Notes: a model not told the origin generated them from the sequence alone. 64,000 nt of DNA from Gossypium raimondii (GCF_025698545.1 NC_068569.1:29760001-29824000); one strand, 5' to 3'; shown: positions 47,390-59,890, counted from the stretch's first letter. Made by a program: numbers and translations.

Positions 47390-48669
47390 TTAGCAATACA
47401 CATCTGTGGATGAAGGCGGCCCTGCCATTGCAACCTGTATGGAAACTGGCTCCCATTCCGCCACATCTTTCCTGCAATCACTGTTCTTAACTGCAACGAT
47501 GTCCAACTGGTTCGCACCACCCACAGAAACCGATGATTCCACCATACCTAATCGCTTTGCTGCTACTGCTTTCAATCGATATCGTTCGGCCCTAGATCCG
47601 ATAACCTGTCCTAATACGGACGCTGCAATGGTAAATGCCATAGCTGTCTTTGGCATCAACACTGATTTCCGGAGCATGGCTATGAATGGAACAGCTGCAT
47701 GGATAGCCACAAACCAAGATGGTGAGAATTTTTCAGTGTGTTCCCGCCATATCCCTAACGGAACATTTGCCGCCATGCCTAACACCCCGATCACCAGTAC
47801 TTTTGTGGGTAAGGATTGTGGGCGGAGATTCTTGGCAAATGCGGTTTGTGCTAGTGCTGCCCGGGCTGCAACAACTGCAGGTGGGCACCTGTATTTCATC
47901 CCCGGTGGCGGCTGCAAAACTTTCGCAACTAGTGGCAAAACACCGCTGACCGCCCTATACGACTTTGCAATCGGACAGTTCCCGTTTTGCAGCCATTCAT
48001 TGCCCATAGCTTCATGATTCGATTTTCCACCCTGAAAATTAGCATAAATGATGTCAAAATAATAATCCAAAATCGTCAAGACATTTTTCCAAACTACTAC
48101 CCGCAAATCAACAGACACGGTCAATGATCAGATGTTAGATTACCTGTGAAGAAGACTCTTTCTTGGACGATTTTCCTTTCCCTTTTCCTTTCTGATTGTT
48201 CCACTTATTAGAAAATGCATCAAAACTGAAAGGCCCTCCCGGTCCAAAGGATGAGAGACTAATGGTGGCTGCCTTTGCAGCCAAAGGATTGAACTTTGGT
48301 GGGGCTGTTTCGGTCTCAGCTTTCTCAATACGCAAGGATGATTGTCCAGATAGCGGAACTACTCCGTCACGTCCATGGAAAAGCCTGAATGCCATGTCGA
48401 AATTGGGTCCATCTTCAAATATTGGACCTTTGGCTCCTCGTACCTTGGGCCAAGAAAAAAGGAAAGGAAAAAAACTATCAAATAAAACCCACGATCCATG
48501 AAGCATATCGCTCATGACCGACACAAAACCTTACCGGCATGGGAAAAGGCAAGGCAGACGAGAAGGAAAAGTTAGTTGGCTCGTTAATGTTTCTCAAAAA
48601 TGGACATCTAAGAATGTCCATTTGGGAAGATGAAAATTCCTCATTTAGGCCTCTGAAGAAAAAATCCAT
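47390..48669 (-). CDS. 358-aa plant protein of unknown function, probably membrane-associated
   Basis: Three coding exons join in phase 0 to give 358 codons: 48669-48535, 48443-48144 and 48031-47390, with GT-AG introns. I recognise it as a conserved plant protein type but know no established function. The first 145 residues are polar (NINEPTNFSF, VRGAKGPIFEDGPNFDMAF, then FNPLAAKAATISLSSFGPGGPF and a Lys/Gly/Ser-rich linker). Residues 146-310 hold the conserved core (GNEWLQNGNCPIAKSYRAV, LQPPPGM) and three hydrophobic stretches at about 222-238, 248-265 and 273-290, with Arg/Lys-rich flanks. The last 45 residues are variable. No signal peptide or catalytic motif is visible. An in-frame ATG six codons upstream lies next to a likely 3' splice site, so the later ATG is preferred. 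Confidence 0.88.
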
Positions 48670-48679
48670 TTCTGACGTA

Positions 48680-50215
48680 ACCTTCACAAAAACGTAAAAC
48701 GGTTACAAAAAATCTTAATTTGCTAAGAGTAATCTGATTCACCATGTGTTAAACAAGTTAACAATCAAGATAAAAAAGATCGAACTCTATGTATATCAGC
48801 AGTTATATGTTAATAATCATAAAACAAGGGCCATATAAGGAACCAATATCAATTGACCATAGAATAAAATCAAACATGTTGATCAGATCAACAGAATGAA
48901 AATAAAAACAGAAGCTTTCAAACTACAGAAGGTGGAAAACATTTAAAAGAACTTCCAACCTCAACTCCCTTATTCATATGGAATTTACAATATCACTCGT
49001 GAATGAAATATCGAAGCTCAAAAACTACCCCATGAATCAATACAAGCCAATCTTAAACCAAAATCAAACAAGTTTTATCGGGTCAAAGCAAGTCAAGAAT
49101 GAAGGCTGAAGCTTTTAAACAGCAGATTATGGAAAACATTACCAAATCAAACGCATGGATTTTACTAAATCAGTCTTGAACGAATATCAGAGCTCGAAAA
49201 TTACCAACAAATCGCTATCAAAGCTTGAAAATTACCCAATAAATTGATATAAGTAAATCTTAAACCAAAATAAAATACGTTATATCAAAGTCAAAGCAGT
49301 CAAGAACAAAGGCTGAAGCTTTTAAACAGCAGATTACAGAAAAATTTACCACAATTCTAACATGAAATGTTAACAAGCACATGCAATTTATTAAATCATC
49401 CATGAATGAATATCAAAGATCGAAAATTACAGAACAAATCGATACGAATCAATCTTAAACCAAACAAAACATGTTTAATCCACTCAAAGCAGTTAAGAAT
49501 AAAGGCTAAAGTTTATAGCCAGCAGATTTAACATTACTCGTTCAAAGACTCGAATTCAATAAAATAATTACCATGAAGACCAAAGAAAAATGATCGGTAA
49601 ATATATAATTGAAATCTTAAAAAAAATCCAATTAAAAAGAAACGTTTAAGTAAAAATAAAAATAAAAACCATTAATTTCCTCAGAAAAATAATGCTCTCA
49701 TTGAGCCTAGAAAAACCTCAAAAATAACTAAAAAACCAAAAATCCTAGATTACTGTACAGATCCCTAACATACGATAGCTAAGCCATTAGAATTTCACAT
49801 ATAAAACCTATATAAATAAATAAATTTAAATTAATCGCCAAAAAACAGTAGAAAACATGAAAAAAAGGGGAACAATCCATCAAAGCTAAGAAAACCAAAA
49901 ACCTAAACACCCGTCTAAGAATTTGAAAAGACCACGCGATTAAAATCAAAAGGGAACTAAAAAACGGATTAAAAGCAATAGAATTAAGGAAAATCTATCC
50001 AAAAAAAAAAACCAAGAACAATCTAAATAAAAATCGCACCTTTTTGCAGCTAACAACGATCAAGGAGAGGAAAAATAAAGAAAACTAAAAAAGAAAAATT
50101 GGGAGATAATTTAATTGAAACAAAGAAAGCAATCAAACAAGAGTTAGGTGAGAAAGGGGAGAATTCAGTATAAAACAAGACGTTTTGTTCATTTTAGTTG
50201 CAATCACAATAACAA
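48680..50215 (-). other. Probable 5' UTR intron and leader of the 358-aa protein gene
   Basis: On the minus strand a donor-like AAAAAG|GTGCGA occurs at 50039, and an acceptor-like GTGAAG precedes the start-codon exon near 48680. This would make an intron of about 1.36 kb in the leader, with the first exon at about 50040-50215. No other gene lies in this stretch. Inferred from splice-like signals only. Confidence 0.5.
48900..49540. repeat. Four diverged ~200-bp tandem units in the presumed 5' UTR intron
   Basis: The phrase GGCTGAAGCTTTTAAACAGCAGATTA recurs (in split or diverged form) at about 48909, 49104, 49311 and 49504, a spacing of 193-207 bp. Between the phrases are related sequences with TCTTAAACCAAA, AATATCAAAG and CTCGAAAATTAC. 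Similarity is moderate, so the array is old. Confidence 0.75.
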
Positions 50216-50339
50216 TAAATAAACAAATAAATAAAAATTATTCCTGAAGAGTAGAAAACGGCAACGTTTCGAGCACACGCCTTTGCAAGAAAGGGGAGTG
50301 GGTCAACCTTTGCGTGTGCCGGCCATAATTGAAGTGTTT

Positions 50340-51441
50340 GAGTCGAAATTAATTTATGAATTATTATTAATTCAATATAAATAATAATGTAAAAGAAAAA
50401 AAAAGGGAAAAATGACTTTTTTTTATAAATATAATATTAAAAAATGTTTAGTTATAAAAAGAGGGTAGGAACAAATTAATTACGAAAATGAAGTCTTTAT
50501 TATAATAATTTTAAGTAGCGTTTAATACATTGACGACATGAATAAATATTTTCTTTAAAATATCTGAAAAAAAAGAACAAGAAGTGAACAAAATTTGAGG
50601 AAATTACATTAAAGTCATTAAATACAGGAAAAAGGCTATTATCTTGTGTTAAAATCACAAATAAGATTTTTAAATTTTTTTCACTTTTTAGTTTTTTTTT
50701 TGTAAATTTACGTGTGCCATGAATGTGTCAGACCATATCGCAAATTATTCACTTTTCAATTTTTTACTTTCCTGTCAATTTTTAAAAAATTCACTGATGC
50801 TGTCTATTTTATAATTAATTTGATCCCACCTTATTTTTTAATTAATTAAATTTTAATATTACTTTTATAAAAAGAAGAAAAAAGCATTTATTTTATCTCG
50901 TATACAATTATAAAATAGATTATATTTTTTAAGTGAAATATAAATAAAATTTCAGAAAAATATAAAAAATATTTCTAGGAAAAGAGAATTTTGATAAATT
51001 ATTACATTTTGCAGATATAATTTTGAAGCACATTCATCCAAACTAATTTTGTTAAATAATGAATCTAAAAGTGTAGAGACAAAATAATAACTTAATAAAT
51101 TTATTAATGATGTACTGAACGCTTATGTAAGATTTTGAATATATATATTTGACTTAAAAATTGGAAGTGGTATGTTTCATGTTTTCCATGATGATATTTA
51201 CAGATGGCCTATAATATATGTTTTAATTAAATTAAAAAGTGAGTTTTTTAAAAAAATAAAAGAATGAAAGTTTCTTAAATTTTAAAGAATTGATATCAAA
51301 TAACAACGAATAACTATTTATGTTAGTGAAACGCAATTGAAGTTAGATGTTGATATATTTTCTTATCATTTATTAAAAAGAAAATGACGCATGTCAATAT
51401 TTTTATCTTCCCTACTGGTGAATACATAGTTACTTTTAATC

Positions 51442-51475
<34 letters not shown>

Positions 51476-52570
51476 AATTCGTGTTTAAAAATTTTAAATT
51501 AATGAAAATGATTTTACTTTTTATATTATTAAATTCATATTTAAAATAAAATAGAAGTTGTGATGATTATACATTTAAAAATAATTATAATTTAATATTA
51601 TTTATGTAATTACATATTTAAAAATAATTATAATTATAATTTAAATTACAATTACAATTATTAATTAAAAGTGTACTAATTTTAAAATAGAGTTATTACT
51701 TAAATAGAACTTTAAGAATAAAATAGAGGGAAAAATTTTGTGATTATTATAAGCTACCATTATTAATTAAAAAAATTTTGACAGAAACAAAAGTTATACT
51801 AATTTTATTGATGTAAAATAGAATTATTGTTTGAATAGAATTCTAAACATATTAATTATGACTTAATGATTATTTTGAATAATGTTACTTTGTATTAATT
51901 ACATAAAGTAAAATTATATTATATATTGAATATGTTAAAATATTTTAATTATTATTTAAAAATTTTCTATTATAATGTTTGAATTGATTAATTTAATAAT
52001 TTATATAAAACATTATTTTATGGTAATTACTGTAATTAAAAGTACAATATTTAAAAAACTAATTAAATATTAGCATAAAATCACATACAACGATGTGATA
52101 TTAGAAGCTAACCTATTATATATATATATCAACAATATATTTTTTAAAATTTATATTATTTATATTCACATTATCTTTTAATAGTATGTAACATCCAATT
52201 AACTTTTTAATACCGAGTACAGCTGTTTAAATTTTTGTATTTTTCAATAAATAACTTTTATATACTCCAAAAAAAGGTCAACAGTTACACCATAGAAAGT
52301 GGAAAATACTGATTTCCACTTTTATTGTTCATTGAGGAAGGATTAGGTAGTTTTGGTTGCTGCTAGTTCACCAGAAAGCTCATCTCTTTTCACACATGGA
52401 CCTTAGGATTAGGTATGAATAGATATCATACATCATGTATTTGTATTGTGTTCATAAAATTTACCTATTACAATCATATTTAAAATATTCACACATTAAT
52501 AATCTATGTTATTTTATAACGTAAAATAATATCATACTTCCGATACACTTATATAAACTCATATATCCAT
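50340..52570. other. AT-rich intergenic stretch
   Basis: No gene is seen. An (AT)n microsatellite lies at about 51450-51475. Long runs of A/T-only sequence dominate 51500-52150. Confidence 0.55.
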
Positions 52571-52767
52571 ACGTTAATATAACTAACAGCAGAAAGATAT
52601 ATATCCCTACAAGGAAATCCACCAGCTAATGAAGTAGTTCCATACAATCCAATATTTGCTTAGGACACTCAAAAACATACCAAAATGATGAAACTTTGCT
52701 ATTTTCAGCAAATTCTTCAAGACATGCAATAGTTTAGATTATCCTTCACAAATTCGTATACACATGC

Positions 52768-55700
52768 TTACATTTGATCCGCCAACGAGTTTGAGCCACT
52801 GCTCCCAGTAGAGCTTTGCTTCCTCTCAGCTTGAAGCGACCGGCACAACGATTCAAGCTTTTCTTTCTGATTCTTTGTCTTCTCTAGTTGTTTCTTCATC
52901 CGCTCGCGCTACTCAAGCAAAGACAAGAGTAAGCGTTCGAGACAAGATTATTATCAATGTTTATGAAACCAGTTTGGACAGAACATTGATTCCGGGTTCA
53001 ACCGATTGATCCGGTCTGGTTTTTTAACACTGACTATAATTCTGAAAAATGAAAGCTTAAAATGATATTTCAAACTATTTACCTCTTCCACAAGTTCTAT
53101 GAGAGTAAAATCTGATTTGTCACATTTGCTCTTCAAGAACACATTTTCTTTCCTGAGTTCTTTGATTGATTTTGCCATCTAAATGTACATACAAAGGGAA
53201 AAAAATGTCGGTAACTTTGAAATCATAACACCACGTGCAATTGCCTATGCTACACAGACTCAAGTGTGAGTATCAGAGATATACAACCGACATGGGCATA
53301 TCAATATTTTTCCAAGTTTCTCAATGTATTTGAAGGATCCTTAGAAGGTCATTTCCCTATACCAATGTTCAGATATGAGTTAGATACGGGCGTCGAACAT
53401 GATTACTTCAAAAACAATGAAAAGTTGGAGCAACATAGCGCCTATATCGCTCCAACTCTTCAATTTTCTTAAAATGCCTGTATTTGACTGTATTTGACAT
53501 GGATATAGGGATATAACCCTTCCATCCTTCAAATGCATGGAAAAACTTGGAAAAAAAATTAAGAATACCTGTGTCAGACACATAGTTGCGTCCAACACTC
53601 CACCTTCAAATCCAAGTAACACAGGACAACCACAACCGGCTATAGTAAAATGGGTCAATAGGAAAAGCCGAAAAGTAGAGCTTTGAGGAAAATGATTCTG
53701 TCAAAGAGAAAAGGCACACGTACCTTCTCAATCTCTTGCTTAAATGTTTCAAACACCTCATTGCTCTTTGACAATGCATCCTGAAAATTAAGAAGAAATT
53801 CAAACATCATGAAGATGATGATGAGATAAATTCAAACATCGATGGAACAATAAAAGGACAAGGATATGTAAACCAGACTTCAACATTGCTACGTCTCAGG
53901 CTAAGTTTCTCAGCAGTCAAAATGAAGAGGATGCTGGATGAGTGAAGTGCATTCAATGGTAAGGTCCAAGCATACTCAAAAGGAAAAAACCTCAAACATG
54001 AAAGACATATCACTCTATGTTACTCCGACTCTTCATTTTTCATGAAGTACCTATGTCCGACATATATTAGGACATGGGTATAGGAGTCTCTCGAAAAACA
54101 TAGAAAGATAGAGTATACCCATGTCAAACAGATACCAACATTTGACACTCATCCCTAGGTCCGGGTAACATAGAGATCACTTCTTAATCACCTAGAAAGG
54201 CATTGCACTATTATTTTGTCAATAATAGAACTTTGAGTAAGCTTTCACTACTTTTCTGTCGACAAAAGACCTTTCAGTCGACGGATCCAAGGTCCAGCCA
54301 TTCAGAGACAAATGATACATGAATTCAAATACTTAATATTCTATTCATCAATGTAAAAGCAAGAGGTTGGGAATGAAATTAAGATGATAAATGTCGCAGA
54401 AAGAATTTGACCTGAAACTGTTGGAATTTTTCTCCATCAGCTGTCAACTGCATGCGTAAATTCTTTTCAGTCACTAATAACTGTGACACTTGTTCTGCAT
54501 ATACTTTCATCTGCGCTTGTTCCTGGGTTAATTTCTCTTCATGTTGCTTGATTTTCAAATCCGAAAGCTGTAGTTCTAATGTTTTTTGCTTTAGCTGTGC
54601 AAAAAATGTCCGAAACATAAGAGCAAAGCTCACAGTCTTCAACAATAGAATTTATTAGGATTTCAACATAGAAAACCTTAGATATACCAGGATGTCAAAC
54701 CCATACCTTCTGCGCATATTGTTGTTCAGAGAGGGCATATTGGTCAGCAAGCTCCTTCAACTTATCTCTTAACCTATATATGATGAATTCCGAAAAATAT
54801 TATGAATAACAAAAAGGCTGGCACTAAAACAATAAAGCACCGGACAGGGCAAGCATCTGGTTCCTGATTAAAACAAGCCAGCCAGTCCGATCGGGCTTTT
54901 TCATCCTTCAACAGGTATCAAAGGAGGAAAAGAATATAACAATTAGATATGCATTTCTGGTCTCTTACATCTCATTCTCCTTTAGCTGAGATAGGCAATC
55001 GTCCTTCTGCTCTTCGAGCTTATTGCTCACATCCTATAAGAGGGAAAAAAGATTGAAACCAGTTGTAGAATATACAAGAAATGAAGAAACTAAAGAATGG
55101 ATATCAACATTAAGTTCCCGAAAGTTATCCGGAAGTTGAAGAAACATTTACATTTTGTACTTGCCAAAACTGGAGTCACAAAGCAAATGCAGACACATTA
55201 CCATTGTTCAAATACACAAATATAAGGAGAGTGAGGGTCTGTTCAAATTTTTCTAAGGTTTTCCACAAGTGTCCTAGGGGGGTCATATGCCTATACCCAT
55301 GTTCGGAAATGCATTAGACATGGATGTCAGACATGGGTACTTCAAGGAAAAAATGAAGAGACTGAGAAACATAACTTCTTATGAAGTAACATAATAAGAG
55401 ATAGCCAGGCTAGCCAGCATGGAAGGTAGCCCATCTACACGGACTGTCAGACACTTCAAAAATCAAAACAGGGACATCAAACCTTGATTGCATCTTGGAA
55501 CCTGGCTGATAAATCTAATCTTAAGTTTTGCCCTTCCGTTGATACCCGTTTACATTCATCCTGCAAATTCATGAACAAGCCATCAGCACCTTTGTTAAAG
55601 AAAGTCCGACAAATAACTCAAAGATGAACAAAGACCTCTTTGTCATAGAGGTTGAAGATTTTGCAGAGATTATGTTCAGACATGAAAAAGCGAACAATCT

Positions 55701-58276
55701 CTTTAATATAAAAAAACAAAAATTGTATAATGTACATTACAAAAAGTAAAGACTGAAGGAAGTTGCTTTGCCTGTTAGTTAACTTAGTTATGGAGATCCA
55801 CATTATCTAGATCAAGTACATGCCAAGCAATTTTGGAAGAAACCAAAGGTTCACAGAAAGTTCATTACAGAATTATTCTAAACACAATTTACTTCTAGAA
55901 AAAAGAAGTATGCTAAAAGGAGACAAATTTCAAGGTCAATCTGCAACTCATAACATTATTCAAGTGTCAAACAAATTAAAAGCAAAATGCAGCAAGAACA
56001 AATACTAACTGTTGTATGCAATCAGTCAAAAGAAAAGAAATGATAAAGTATTCCAAGAAAATCATACCATTAACATTTTGTTTTGACGTTGTAACTCCCT
56101 ACAAAGTGATTCGAGTTTATCTCGAACAGCAATAGCTGAAAAAGAAGGAAAAGGAAAAAAAAAAAAAAGAAGGGATCTTAGAAATAGCAACCTCCAATTA
56201 CATCCATGGAACATCAAAGTGACCAATTAAACCAATTGGTTTCATTTTTGACCTTTGACACTCAAGTCTTAAGTAAAAGAAAAAATAATATAGGGTAATA
56301 TAAATTTTAACTTTGCAACCCCCAAAAAAACAAATAGAAAGTAGAAACTACATGCATCCCACCTATATCATCTAGCAGAATAAAAATCAGTGTTAAAACT
56401 TAACAGATAACTGCCATTCTTAGCAGCATAAAAGTAGCTTCATATCTATTATAAATAAAAATAAAAATAGCTTCATTTCTATGTGACTATGTCACTAGGA
56501 TTCAGATGTGACTTGAATACAGGTATGTGTTTGACACGGGCATGTTCAAGTTTTTGAAGTTTTTCCATGTATTTGGAGGGTCCTTGACAGTTCATATATT
56601 TGGGTAAGTTTGGGACATTTACTACTAGAAAATTGAAGAGTCAGAGTAACATAGCTTCACACCCAAAATATTCATGATGGACTGATAAAATTTGATGGAA
56701 AATCAGGAAATTAGAATAATATACTCATTAAATCACATGATGGTGACCTTTTGGAAATCAAAAATGTTATTTCAACTAACCGGTATCTCTTTCTGCAATA
56801 ACTTGTTGATATTTCAAAGAGAACTCAAGGAACTCCTTTTCTGATTTGGATGTACGTTTTGCAGTCTTGCGTTTGGTTTCAGTGGTTTCCTGATGATAAA
56901 TAGTCCAATTAAGACTAAAATGAGTTCATTCCAATTAAGACTAAAATGAGTTCATTTAGATGGAACTGATATAAGATAAGCATAAGTAAATAACTCAGGA
57001 CAAACAGAACCTAACTCAACGGACAGACTGTAATATTCTTGAAAATGCAACTCAGCATGGCTACAAACTATTACTGTTGCAAGAGAGATCTTCCAATCAT
57101 ACAAAGGAATTGAAAAGAAAATGGAGATATACCAAAACACTTTGAGAAATAGGTTAACAAAGTGAAACATTCCGATTCTGAAATTCTTAAAATCACTTAA
57201 TCAACAAACACAAAATTCTTTTTTCTCCGAAATGAATATTACTTTGATCATCATGGGTTGCAATAAAGATTGTCATCGAGACAAAGTATGTGACAAGTAA
57301 AAATTAAAGAAATGGAAGAGAGAAAAAAGTGTAAAATATGCTTTCCTTATAATCAATAAATAACTATGACCACTTCTTTAAACCTTAAAAAATAATAATC
57401 ACTACTCAACTCAAGACAAAGTGAAACTACAGAAAGATGCATAATTGTACATGAGTATTAGGCTATGACCCTTCAAATACATGCAAAAACTTCAAAAGGT
57501 CAATCATACACATGTCGAACACATCCATATCCGATAACCACACCCGAATTTGAGTAATATCAACTATTACTTCTTTGAACATTAAAATAAAATTATTGAT
57601 AAACTCATAAATTGCTGATGCTCGTACTGAACCCTACCTAGAACTACAAGCATAAAAATTCCAGTGAACTTAGTCAAGTAATCTACTTTTAGTAAAAAGA
57701 AAGAAAATACTATGATCTACTAACTGTTTTTTTATTCTTTGGCAAATCTATGCTTTCGGATGAAGACGATTCCTTCAAAGCAGTCAAGTTCGTTTCAGAT
57801 CCTCTTCCAATGCCTGTGAAAAAACTACCACCAATGAGCACTAAAACCCTAAAAAATACCCCAAGTTTCATAAATGAAATTTAAAACAAAAACATTGTGA
57901 AACAAATTCAGAAGTAAGGAAAATTACATGTTTCTGTACTTTCACACTTCCCTTTAACTTCCTTCACCTCACTGCATTCAGCAGCCTCGGGAAGCGAATT
58001 GCTCAACTCGGGACAGACTAATTTACCTTCTACATAGTCTGCTGAGCCCTCAAAACCATCTGCCTCAGACAATGGCACAGGGAACGTTCTTTGTTTTTGG
58101 CCCTTGTTTGCTCCAAACTCACTGGAGACTAAATCACCTTCTCTACAATCAGGTTGCAAAGGCTTTTCTTCTTTAGAAATTGGGGTTTTTGGAGCCAAAA
58201 TCTCTGAAGGACTCTCAACAAAACCATCTGGCAATGAGTCCACTTCAGGAAGCTGATTTGATTCTGGGTTTTCCAT
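52768..58276 (-). CDS. Taxilin-family coiled-coil protein
   Basis: Eleven coding exons join in phase to 433 codons: 58276-57928, 57813-57725, 56889-56781, 56135-56068, 55560-55483, 55033-54969, 54773-54707, 54594-54412, 53780-53724, 53178-53083 and 52908-52768. Every junction is GT-AG. Residues 1-150 are acidic and unstructured. From about 150 to 425 the protein is almost continuous coiled coil with the taxilin signature KLESLCRELQRQNK (189-202). A related KLESLCRSLQAERK (404-417) recurs near the C-terminus. Animal taxilins bind syntaxins and act in vesicle traffic; the plant role is not established as far as I know. Exon 1 matches no other family and is probably lineage-variable. At least five introns carry copies of one MITE family. 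The 5' leader likely starts near 58540. Confidence 0.93.
53245..53438. mobile_element. Intronic MITE, CTATGTTACTC family, copy 3
   Basis: Begins CTATGCTACACAGACTC and ends GGAGCAACATAG. It contains TTTCTCAATGTATTTGAAGGATCCTT and ATACGGGCGTCGAACATG, shared with other copies. It lies in an intron of the taxilin gene, head to head with copy 4. Confidence 0.65.
53442..53624. mobile_element. Intronic MITE, CTATGTTACTC family, copy 4 (inverted relative to copy 3)
   Basis: Begins CTATATCGCTCCAACTCTTC and ends near AAATCCAAGTAACACAG. Internal CCTTCAAATGCATGGAAAAACTTGG is the complement of the equivalent part of copy 3. Together the two copies make a ~380-bp imperfect palindrome. Confidence 0.65.
54015..54173. 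mobile_element. Intronic MITE, CTATGTTACTC family, copy 5 (best-preserved)
   Basis: 159 bp with termini CTATGTTACTCCGACTC and GGTCCGGGTAACATAG. Internal ATGTCCGACATATATTAGGACATGGGTATA. It lies in an intron of the taxilin gene. Confidence 0.75.
55225..55374. mobile_element. Intronic MITE, CTATGTTACTC family, copy 6
   Basis: Contains CTATACCCATGTTCGGAAATG, GACATGGATGTCAGACATGGG and GAGACTGAGAAACATAA, corresponding to copy 5 in inverted or diverged form. The left terminus is damaged. Confidence 0.6.
56487..56654. mobile_element. Intronic MITE, CTATGTTACTC family, copy 7
   Basis: Begins CTATGTCACTAGGATTC and ends GAGTCAGAGTAACATAG. Internal TTTTTCCATGTATTTGGAGGGTCCTT matches copy 3. It lies in an intron of the taxilin gene. 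Confidence 0.7.
57463..57560. mobile_element. Intronic MITE, CTATGTTACTC family, truncated copy 8
   Basis: Contains GACCCTTCAAATACATGCAAAAACTT, ACATGTCGAACACATCC and CCCGAATTTGAGTAATAT, matching the right half of the family. The left part is missing. Confidence 0.55.
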
Positions 58277-58559
58277 TTTCTACCCAAAAAGGTAAAAAAG
58301 TGAGAAGCGTTCACATCAGATATCCATTAAACATAAAATAGATAAAACCCAGATCAAAATAAAATCTGGGTTTTCATAATAAATAGGTAAAAGTTCAATC
58401 TTTATATTTCCCAGTCTATTCAAACATTTTCAACAAGGGGGACAAAAAGAACTTCAAAAAAAGAAGAAGAAAAAAGTTTACCAGATATGAAGATGAAGAG
58501 AAGAAGAAGCTTTGCCGTTAGTTTTCAGTGTTTGTATTTTATTTTTCGTGTGAACTGAA

Positions 58560-59029
58560 AGTTGGAAGCAGCAAAATGATCTAACAAATCACTTTGTTGT
58601 TGTTTTTTTCTTTTTCCGATGTATTTTTTTTTCCTTAAAAATGTCACTTTGCTGTCTTTTTCTTTCTTATTTTTAAGGAAGTTTTAGTAAAATTTTGGTT
58701 AAAATCTTCTCCAAGCCCCTTTACTCTCGTAAATATTGAAGTTAGTCCTATTTTTTATTTTCAAATTTATTGAAAAATGTAAGTTGAATTATTAATGCTA
58801 TTAAAATTATTTTATTAAATTTAAGTACATTACAACAATATTTACATTTTATTACATGGTTATCAAATGAGTAATTATTTATTTCAAAAGGTTACACTAG
58901 AGAATTTAAGGTACAAAATTTTAGCAATGTTAATGATTCAACTTGATTTTTTTTCTTTAAAAAACAAATGAAATCATTTTAAATTAAGAAAAATCTCAAA
59001 ATCAAATTTAGAAAAGTTTTACTATAATG
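58560..59029. other. Intergenic stretch upstream of the taxilin gene
   Basis: AT-rich, no gene. It includes the presumed taxilin promoter on the minus strand. Confidence 0.45.
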
Positions 59030-59715
59030 ATATGTCGAGAAGGGTTGAGAAAATAAAAATGAGATTAGTTCTGTTGTTGCTGGTTTTAGTAGGGAGAGCA
59101 AAAAGAAGAAAAGGATTTATTGGTTGAGCTGACTGAACATGACTAAGGTGAAAAGCACGGGAGGGATGGGGTTTGGAGACCTAAATCTGTTTAATATCTC
59201 ACTGTTGGCTAAGCAATGTTGGAAGTTGTTGCAGAGTCCTAAAGCTCTTTGGGCAAGGGTGTTGGAGGGGGAATATTTTCCTAAAGGTGCTTTCTTAAAT
59301 ACTAAGCAAGGGTCTAGAGCTTCTTGGGTATGGGCAAGCTTACTGCAAGGTAGAGAGTTTCTTAAAAAAATGTGCAGTGGCAAGTTCTTGATGGATTGGA
59401 TATCAACATATGGGGAGACTAGTGGGTTCCAAGGGTCGTGTTGAAGAAGCTAACTGATGACAATCATGATTTGCCTCAGAAAGTCGCAGAATTGATGGAC
59501 AAGGAAAATAATTGCTGGAAGCTGAACCAAATTAGAAGATATATCTCAGAGGAGCAAGTAAAAGCTATTCAGAGTTTGCCAGGTTACGGTAGAGGCCAAG
59601 ACAAAATGGTGTGGACAGGTTCAAAAGATGGGAATTATGTTGTAAAAAAAGGATGTCATGAATTGAAGGAGAAAGTGATGAAGGAAGTGGAAAGGAGTGT
59701 TAAAGATAATAAGAC
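59030..59715 (+). pseudogene. L1-type LINE ORF2 fragment, 5' part
   Basis: Translates to conserved blocks downstream of the reverse transcriptase core in plant LINEs: KRIYWLS, then a stop, then NMTK, GGMGFGDLNLFNISLLAKQCWKLL, LWARVLEGEYFPKG, GSRASWVWASLLQGREFLKK. After a frame change comes the segment ending WTGSKDGNYVVKKGCHELKEK. Stops and a frameshift show it is dead. It is cut at 59716 by the start of a copia LTR and appears to resume at about 63367. Confidence 0.85.
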
Positions 59716-59890
59716 TGTTAGAGAGGTAGTTAGAATGAGCTGAGGAGTTAGCTAATCTGTTAAGGAAAGTAGTTATTTGTTTCTATAAATATGAACCTCT
59801 GGCTTTGTATTGAACAAGTTAATGAGGTTAAATTCAGATTGAAAACACATTTTATTCTTTAGCTTTCTCTAGTTTACCTAGATTTCTTCA
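59716..59890 (+). repeat. 5' LTR of the truncated copia element
   Basis: 175 bp beginning TGTTAGAGAGG and ending CTTCA directly before the primer-binding site. TATA-like TCTATAAATATG at about 59783-59794. There is no 3' partner in the window, so the left boundary rests on the LINE homology ending there and on the TG start. Confidence 0.75.

Noticed and set aside
47406-48017. 203-codon plus-strand frame
   Set aside because: Antisense shadow of the third exon of the 358-aa protein gene, whose minus-strand frame has consistent splicing and a conserved core.
51450-51475. (AT)n run as a replication origin or matrix-attachment site
   Set aside because: Simple microsatellite in AT-rich DNA; nothing else supports a function.
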